This document shows, piece by piece, positions 5,729 to 10,523 of a stretch of 10,523 nucleotides of DNA (its first letter is position 1; each line of letters begins with the position of its first letter). The translations under genes were made by a program, and so were the position numbers. Source of the stretch: an uncultured Collinsella sp. Lineage in GTDB: Bacteria; Actinomycetota; Coriobacteriia; Coriobacteriales; Coriobacteriaceae. Location: contig CAAECT010000154.1 of NCBI GenBank assembly GCA_900754435.1, positions 1-10,523 of the forward strand. The letters run 5' to 3'. Below the pieces are notes generated by a model, which saw nothing but the letters and a program-made list of their open reading frames with translations, did not search any database and was not told where the DNA came from.

Positions 5729-7222
5729 TTAGTAGCTATCGTACGAATAGTCGGTAGAATCGGTGGGTGTCTGACCGTCAGTTGCGGTATCGGCGCCATC
5801 CGTGGACTGGGCATCGGTAACGTCGGTGGTATCGGCACCATCAGAACTTTCACCATTCTCGGAATCAGTCGTCTCCTTCTTGGGAACGGTGATCGTCACA
5901 CGCGCCACGCCCGAGGTCTTGGTATCGTAACGAACCTTTTCACCGTTCTTGGTAACGGTGACATCGGAAGGCTTGGACGTGGTGATCTCGATCGAGGACT
6001 CGGGCGAGTACTCCTGCTCAAAGGGGCCAGTCGCTTGGGCGCCATAGACCGACTTGCCGTCGACCTTGACCTCAATCCACGCGGTCTTTCCCTTGGCAAC
6101 GGAGACTTTGACCTTCGTGACCTCGTTCTCTTCCTTCTTGGCCGTCGTCTTGGTAGCGTCCGAGTCAGTCGACTCATCCGTCGCCTCATCGGTGTCTTCG
6201 TCCTCGTCGACCGTTTCGGTCTTCTTAGAAGACTTCTTGGTCGTCGTCTTGGTAGCAGTGGGCGTCTCGGGCGTGGTCTCGGGCGCCGAAGATGCGCAGC
6301 CGCGCAGAAGCACCACGATGAGCACAATCAACAACAGCGCAACGGCACCGATGCCGGCGTAGACGATACGCGGATCGAGCCCGTTGTTTTGAGGAGTACG
6401 TGATCCGCCGCGTCCACGATTGGAACTGCTGCGGCCGCCTCCCTGAGGCATACGACCACGATTGCTATCGGAACGGCCGCGATAGCCACCCTGGCCCTGA
6501 AGGCTGCGCTGACCCGAGCGGGGCGCAAGTTCACCGCGGCCTTGATAGCCACGCTGGCCCGAACGCGGAGCCGAAGAGCGCTGGCCATACGGCTGTGATT
6601 GAGAGCGAAGACGCGGCGTCACCTGCGTGGTATCGGCATCCGCATAGCCACCGCGAGAGCGACCAGAAGAGACCCCACGGTAACCGCGATCGGAATAGCC
6701 GCCGTCGCCGTAGCCGGCACGAGGGCCACGAGCCACGCCGCGGGCAGCGGGAAGTGCACGGTCCTCGGGCATCGGCGTACTGCGGAACCGGTCACGCTGC
6801 GAACGAATCTCCTCGCCCGAACCCGTCTCGGTAATATAACCGGCCTGCTGAGGACGCTGTCCATAACGCGTCGAACGACCGCCCTGAACCATCAGGAAGC
6901 GCCCGTTATCGACCGAGGAACGCGAATTGACGTAGCCAGCGGCGTCCTGAAAACGACCGCCCTGCTGCGACGTCTCGCGCTCATATGCCATCAGATCGTC
7001 AAAGTAGGCATTGACGACCTCGCGCGGATTGAGGCCCAAAAAGCGAGCATAGCTCGAAATCATGCCCTGCGCATAGCCGCGCGGCGGCATCGAAGCAAAG
7101 TTACCGGTCTCGAAAAACTCGATGATCTGCGGCCTGATTTTGATGGTGTTGGCGACTTGCTGAATGGAAAGGCCCATTCGGCGACGCTGCTCGAGCAGCA
7201 TGTCACCAAAGCGTGCAGCCAT
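5729..7222 (-). CDS. RodZ-like helix-turn-helix membrane protein with Arg/Gly-rich linker
   Basis: RodZ links the cytoskeleton to the cell-wall elongation machinery. This 497-residue protein has the RodZ layout. An N-terminal helix-turn-helix (about 1-75; MGLSIQQVANTIKIRP, GYAQGMISSYARFLGL) resembles the HTH_25 family. One membrane helix follows (about 286-307, then RGC), with an outer DUF4115-like beta domain (about 369-448). Between HTH and membrane lies a long disordered segment rich in Arg, Gly, Ser and Gln (about 160-275). It includes a 15-residue tandem repeat (APRSGQR at 218 and 233). The outer linker (310-365) and the C-terminal tail (449-497) are rich in Thr, Asp, Ser and Glu. Its ATG overlaps the ftsK stop in TGATG, with GGAGG 6 nt upstream. 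A true RodZ function is inferred, not shown. Confidence 0.82.
   Translation of the reverse strand: MAARFGDMLLEQRRRMGLSIQQVANTIKIRPQIIEFFETGNFASMPPRGYAQGMISSYARFLGLNPREVVNAYFDDLMAYERETSQQGGRFQDAAGYVNSRSSVDNGRFLMVQGGRSTRYGQRPQQAGYITETGSGEEIRSQRDRFRSTPMPEDRALPAARGVARGPRAGYGDGGYSDRGYRGVSSGRSRGGYADADTTQVTPRLRSQSQPYGQRSSAPRSGQRGYQGRGELAPRSGQRSLQGQGGYRGRSDSNRGRMPQGGGRSSSNRGRGGSRTPQNNGLDPRIVYAGIGAVALLLIVLIVVLLRGCASSAPETTPETPTATKTTTKKSSKKTETVDEDEDTDEATDESTDSDATKTTAKKEENEVTKVKVSVAKGKTAWIEVKVDGKSVYGAQATGPFEQEYSPESSIEITTSKPSDVTVTKNGEKVRYDTKTSGVARVTITVPKKETTDSENGESSDGADTTDVTDAQSTDGADTATDGQTPTDSTDYSYDSY
6479..6571 (-). repeat. 15-residue tandem repeat in the RodZ-like linker
   Basis: Residues 218-232 (APRSGQRGYQGRGEL) are followed directly by 233-247 (APRSGQRSLQGQGGY), with 9 of 15 positions identical. 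The two DNA copies have diverged. It forms the middle of the Arg/Gly-rich cytoplasmic segment and suggests growth by internal duplication. Confidence 0.6.
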
Positions 7223-10002
7223 CAGAATCCTCCAAACTCACGATCTTCACGTGCCATCTCGGCGTCGACAGATTCCAGCGCGGCAAGCCCCTCCTCGTCC
7301 AGCAGGACCTCGCGCGGCTTGGAACCGTCGGGCGGACCGACGACACCCTTTTCTTCCAGCATGTCCATAATACGCCCGGCGCGCGCATAGCCAACCTTCA
7401 GACGACGTTGCAGGCCAGATGTGGAGCCAAGCTGCGATTCCACCACAATATGGGCGGCTTCCCAAATGAGCGGATCATCGTCTTGCGGCTCGGCAACCCC
7501 GGTGCGGACAATGCCGCCGCCACCCGCCATGGACATGGAAGCGGGCGCCACGGCAGACAGGATCTCCTCGTGGTAGTCGGGCTCGCTCTGCGACTTGACG
7601 AACTCGACAATCTCGTTGATTTCGTCATCCGAGACAAAGCAGCCCTGGATACGGCGAGGCTTGCCCCAGTCGACCTTTGAGAACAGCATGTCGCCCAAAC
7701 CAGTGAGCTTTTCGGCGCCCATCTGATCAATGATGACGCGCGAGTCGATACCCGTGGCGACGTTAAAGGCGATGCGGTTGGTGATGTTAGCCTTGATAAG
7801 GCCCGTCACCACGTTGGAGCTCGGGCGCTGCGTGGCCACGATAAGGTGGATACCGGCGGCACGGCCCAGCTGAGCAATACGCACGATCGAGGCCTCGACA
7901 TCCTTACCGGCGACCATCATCAGGTCCGAGAGCTCGTCGATGATGATGACCAGGTAGGGCATCTTTTGCGGCGGGTTATCGTAATGCTCAAACTCGCCGG
8001 CGGCCTGCTTTTCGTTGTAGGTCGAGATCTTACGCACGTTGAGACGCTCGAAGACCTTCAGGCGACGCTCCATCTCGGACACGGCCCATTGCAGAGCGCT
8101 CGCGGCCTGCTTGGGCTCGGTCACTACAGGCACGTAAAGATGCGGCAGACCGTTATAGCCCGCAAGCTCGACGCGCTTGGGGTCGACCATGATCAGGCGA
8201 ACGTCCTCGGGAAGGGCGCGCATGAGCAAGGTCGTGATGATGGAGTTGATCATGACCGACTTACCGGAACCCGTGGTACCGGCGATCAGCAGGTGGGGCA
8301 TCTTGGCAAGGTCGGCGACGACCGGCGTACCCTCGGCATCTCGACCGATGGCGAGCTCGAGCGGACCGCCCTTCACATAGGGAAGCACGTCGCCCAGGTT
8401 GACGTTCTGGCGCTTGCGATTGGGGATCTCGATACCCACAAGCGAGGTGCCGGGGATCGGAGCAAAGATACGCACGGACTGGGCAGCAAGCGATAGCGCG
8501 ATATCGTCCTCGAGGCTCGAAATCTTGCTCACGCGCTCGCCCTCGCCAGGTTGCAGCTTAAAGGTCGTCACCGTGGGGCCGGCGATCCAGCCGACCACGC
8601 GGGCACTACGACCAAACTCCAGCAAGGTGGACTGAAGCGACTCGGCAGTCTGTTCCAGCTCCTTGTCAGAAGACGCGGAGGAAGCCGACTGCGGGTTGGC
8701 ATGCAGAATCTCAAGTGGCGGAAGTTTGAGGCCGTCCTCTTCTTCGCCCTCGTTATCTGCGGCGCCGCCGTCCGCTCCCCCATCGCTAGCCGCAGCCGAT
8801 TCGACAGCACTCAAGGCAGGCGCATCGGCAACCTTGGGATGCTTCAAGAAGTCGGGGATCTGAGGTGCTGCCGAGACAGGATTCACGGCAAACGGCGGCT
8901 CGGACTCGTCGATCTTATCGGGGTCGTCTTCCATCGAAAGCTGACCGGTTACCTGGTCACGCTTTGCATGGCGACGCGGCAGCAAAGTTGTCTTTGCGGT
9001 CTCAATCGGAGCCTCGTCGTCCTCGTCATCGCCCTCGGTGAGCTCAATCTCGCTCTCGGACCAAGACGGGTCGGGCTCACTCGTATTGAGTTTGGGCACA
9101 GCCTTGCCCTTCTTGGCATGGCGGCGCGGCAACAGCGTCGTCTTAGCGCGCTCAGCTTCCACGGCATCGGACACGTCGACAAACGGATCCTCGTCCTCGT
9201 CGTCATCGTCCAAAACCGGGTCCACATCGTTGCCCATGACCGTGGTCACGGCAGCATCGGAGCCCTTTTGACGAAGAATGCTCAGGTGAGGACGGGCAAC
9301 GCCGGGCACCGACAGGGCCTCATCGTCACCCCACGGACTCGCGTTAACATCGGCACGACGGCGCTCGGCAAAATCAGCCGCACGGTCGCGAGCAGAGCGC
9401 AAAACGCCGCCCACCGAAAAGCCGATGATGACCAGGCCCACGACGACAAGGCCCAACAGGACCACCATCGCGATAGGCTTACCCAGGGCATTCTGCAGCG
9501 CACTCGCAATAAACGCACCAATGTAGCCACCCGAGGCGGACAGATTTTGCGGCGTGAACATAAGGTCGCACGAGTCGCTCGTACCTGGCACCATCAACGA
9601 AAGAATGGAGACGACGGCGATAAAGACCACGGCGCCGCCCGCAACAGAGCGCGCGTTGAGCGGCGAGTCCTCGCCTAAAAAGAGCGTGGCGGCAAACAGC
9701 AAAATGACGATCGGCAGCACGTAGGCGCCCAGACCAAAGCCCAAGTGGTAGAAACCGGCAACCGCAGCCGTAACGGGCGCATTCGCCGGCGAAATCACGG
9801 CAATAAAGGACGCAATCGCCAAGACGGCAATGACCACGCCGGCGATATCGCGGTTGGCCGAGGGCTCGACCAAGGGCTCGAAATCATCGAACTCGGACTC
9901 GTGACCCTTATTGGCACGCAGATGGGAACCGGCACCCTTAGCAGATGCCGGTTGGTTATTGGCCTTATTGCCTTTGGCGTTTTGTGCAGATCCGCGCGCC
10001 AA
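7222..10002 (-). CDS. ftsK: DNA translocase FtsK/SpoIIIE
   Basis: FtsK pumps chromosomal DNA at the division septum and helps resolve chromosome dimers. The 926-residue protein has about four N-terminal membrane helices (between about 53 and 200). A long acidic linker (about 210-455) contains a duplicated AKTTLLPRRHAK motif. The RecA-like motor has Walker A GTTGSGKS (575-582), VDPKRVELAGYN (606-617), Walker B LVIIIDELSDLMM (684-696) and ATQRPSSNVVTGLIKAN (723-739). A gamma winged-helix domain closes it (about 844-905; QLGSTSGLQRRLKVGYARAGRIMDMLE in pieces). The start is TTG at 10000-10002, supported by GGAGG with 6 nt spacing; the next in-frame Met is residue 137, inside the membrane domain. 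It starts 1 nt after the rnj stop, and its own stop overlaps the next start. Confidence 0.96.
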   Translation of the reverse strand: MARGSAQNAKGNKANNQPASAKGAGSHLRANKGHESEFDDFEPLVEPSANRDIAGVVIAVLAIASFIAVISPANAPVTAAVAGFYHLGFGLGAYVLPIVILLFAATLFLGEDSPLNARSVAGGAVVFIAVVSILSLMVPGTSDSCDLMFTPQNLSASGGYIGAFIASALQNALGKPIAMVVLLGLVVVGLVIIGFSVGGVLRSARDRAADFAERRRADVNASPWGDDEALSVPGVARPHLSILRQKGSDAAVTTVMGNDVDPVLDDDDEDEDPFVDVSDAVEAERAKTTLLPRRHAKKGKAVPKLNTSEPDPSWSESEIELTEGDDEDDEAPIETAKTTLLPRRHAKRDQVTGQLSMEDDPDKIDESEPPFAVNPVSAAPQIPDFLKHPKVADAPALSAVESAAASDGGADGGAADNEGEEEDGLKLPPLEILHANPQSASSASSDKELEQTAESLQSTLLEFGRSARVVGWIAGPTVTTFKLQPGEGERVSKISSLEDDIALSLAAQSVRIFAPIPGTSLVGIEIPNRKRQNVNLGDVLPYVKGGPLELAIGRDAEGTPVVADLAKMPHLLIAGTTGSGKSVMINSIITTLLMRALPEDVRLIMVDPKRVELAGYNGLPHLYVPVVTEPKQAASALQWAVSEMERRLKVFERLNVRKISTYNEKQAAGEFEHYDNPPQKMPYLVIIIDELSDLMMVAGKDVEASIVRIAQLGRAAGIHLIVATQRPSSNVVTGLIKANITNRIAFNVATGIDSRVIIDQMGAEKLTGLGDMLFSKVDWGKPRRIQGCFVSDDEINEIVEFVKSQSEPDYHEEILSAVAPASMSMAGGGGIVRTGVAEPQDDDPLIWEAAHIVVESQLGSTSGLQRRLKVGYARAGRIMDMLEEKGVVGPPDGSKPREVLLDEEGLAALESVDAEMAREDREFGGF
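7229..7233 (-). promoter_or_regulatory. Ribosome binding site of the RodZ-like gene inside ftsK
   Basis: GGAGG, which also encodes the last glycines of FtsK, lies 6 nt before the ATG at 7222. With the TGATG overlap of stop and start, it implies translational coupling of the two membrane proteins. Confidence 0.75.
8962..9147 (-). repeat. Duplicated AKTTLLPRRHAK motif in the FtsK linker
   Basis: Residues 286-297 and 336-347 of FtsK both read AKTTLLPRRHAK, starting exactly 50 residues (150 bp) apart. Each is followed by a basic residue and sits within highly acidic sequence. The DNA copies (9112-9147 and 8962-8997) differ at several third positions, so the peptide appears to be kept rather than freshly copied. 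It is probably a short linear motif that binds a partner or DNA. Confidence 0.8.
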
Positions 10003-10003
10003 A

Positions 10004-10523
10004 CTAAACCTCCATGACGACCGGGATGATCATCGGACGGGTGCGCGTACGGCTCCAGATAAAGTTAGAGAGCGAATCGCGCACGGCCTTGCGAATGGCA
10101 TCGGAACCGCTGCTCGTAAAGCTAAACTTGCCCTTCTCGATCGTCTTCATAATGGACGCGGAGGCATCCTCGGAGAACTGGTCGTCGATGGCAAACGAGA
10201 CGCCGCGGCCCGAGAACTCGATGGCCTCGATCTTCTTGTGCTTGAGCGAGACGATGGCAACGGCCGTGACCATACCGTCGTTGGCGAGCTTCTGGCGATC
10301 GCGCAGGACGATGGGGTCGGTATCGCCGATACGCAGGCCGTCGACGTAAACGACACCGGACTCGACGGGCGTACCGCGCTTGACGATACCACCGCGCATC
10401 TCGAGCGTGTCGCCGTTATCGAGGATAAAGATATGATCGTCCTTGATGCCCATCTTGCGGGCCAGCTGCGCATGGGCGCGCAGATGCACGGCCTCACCGT
10501 GAACCGGCATAAAGTACGTGGGC
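10004..10523 (-). CDS. rnj: Ribonuclease J, C-terminal part (gene starts outside the window)
   Basis: RNase J is a metallo-beta-lactamase/beta-CASP enzyme with endo- and 5'-3' exonuclease activity in RNA decay and processing. Only the last 172 complete codons are present. They begin PTYFMPVHGEAVHLRAHAQL, where the PVHGE histidine belongs to the last metal-binding motif of the fold. Then come DNGDTLEM, YVDGLRIGD and LRDRQKLANDGMVTAV, all typical of the region joining the beta-CASP core to the C-terminal domain. The end is a short C-terminal domain running to RTRTRPMIIPVVMEV. The stop TAG at 10004-10006 is 1 nt before the ftsK start, and the last codons contain the ftsK Shine-Dalgarno sequence. 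The catalytic HxHxDH motif lies upstream of this window. Confidence 0.93.
   Translation of the reverse strand, partial: PTYFMPVHGEAVHLRAHAQLARKMGIKDDHIFILDNGDTLEMRGGIVKRGTPVESGVVYVDGLRIGDTDPIVLRDRQKLANDGMVTAVAIVSLKHKKIEAIEFSGRGVSFAIDDQFSEDASASIMKTIEKGKFSFTSSGSDAIRKAVRDSLSNFIWSRTRTRPMIIPVVMEV
10009..10013 (-). promoter_or_regulatory. ftsK ribosome binding site inside rnj
   Basis: GGAGG lies 6 nt before the TTG start of ftsK and is part of the last sense codons of RNase J (ATG GAG GTT TAG). It is the main support for the TTG start. Confidence 0.8.

Noticed and set aside
5729..6330. Asp/Thr/Ser-rich low-complexity stretches as a possible frameshift or mis-assembly
   Set aside because: The frame stays open, the DUF4115-like domain lies between the stretches in the same frame, and such linkers are normal for outer parts of membrane proteins.
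8551..9678. 375-codon plus-strand open frame opposite ftsK
   Set aside because: It is a shadow of the ftsK reading frame with no recognisable domain or good ribosome site.

Overview
The window is a compact, GC-rich bacterial chromosome segment in which every credible gene lies on the minus strand. It reads, in transcription order from high to low coordinates: RNase J (3' part) - ftsK - RodZ-like membrane protein - yajQ - rimO - pgsA - stand-alone cinA C-terminal domain (pncC) - [terminator] - recA - recX - [intergenic] - rny (5' part). The organism is most likely a member of the Coriobacteriia (Actinomycetota), and a Collinsella-like genome fits best. The reasons are the RNase J plus RNase Y pair, a LexA box of the CGAAC-N4-GTTCG type before recA, the GC-rich codons and this gene order. 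This placement is recalled from family knowledge and was not computed.

Region 1 (2637-10523) is one tightly packed probable operon. rnj and ftsK are 1 nt apart, ftsK and the RodZ-like gene overlap in TGATG, and the remaining gaps are 9 to 27 nt. Several starts are unusual but well supported by Shine-Dalgarno sequences: ftsK starts at TTG and pgsA at GTG. The cluster combines RNA turnover (RNase J), chromosome translocation (FtsK), envelope or shape control (RodZ-like), a nucleotide-binding protein (YajQ), ribosomal protein S12 methylthiolation (RimO), phospholipid synthesis (PgsA) and NMN deamidation (PncC). It ends in a perfect 10-bp GC-rich hairpin at 2606-2629.

Region 2 (2380-2636) is the recA control region. 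It has a consensus-like promoter (TTGACC, 17-bp spacer, TATTAT) whose spacer is filled by a 16-bp perfect palindrome matching the LexA/Cheo box. Upstream lies a ladder of CCAAA motifs spaced exactly 11 bp apart. recA and recX follow as an SOS-regulated pair 11 nt apart.

Region 3 (270-526) separates recX from rny. It carries a strong promoter (TTGACA, 17 bp, TACGAT) and a leader of about 160 nt with two terminator-like hairpins before the rny start. This suggests attenuation or insulation at RNase Y.

This is mostly core housekeeping DNA. I see no mobile element, CRISPR array, tRNA, rRNA or defence system. The points worth a second look are regulatory (recA and rny upstream regions) and architectural (repeated motif in the FtsK linker, Arg/Gly-rich linker in the RodZ-like protein).
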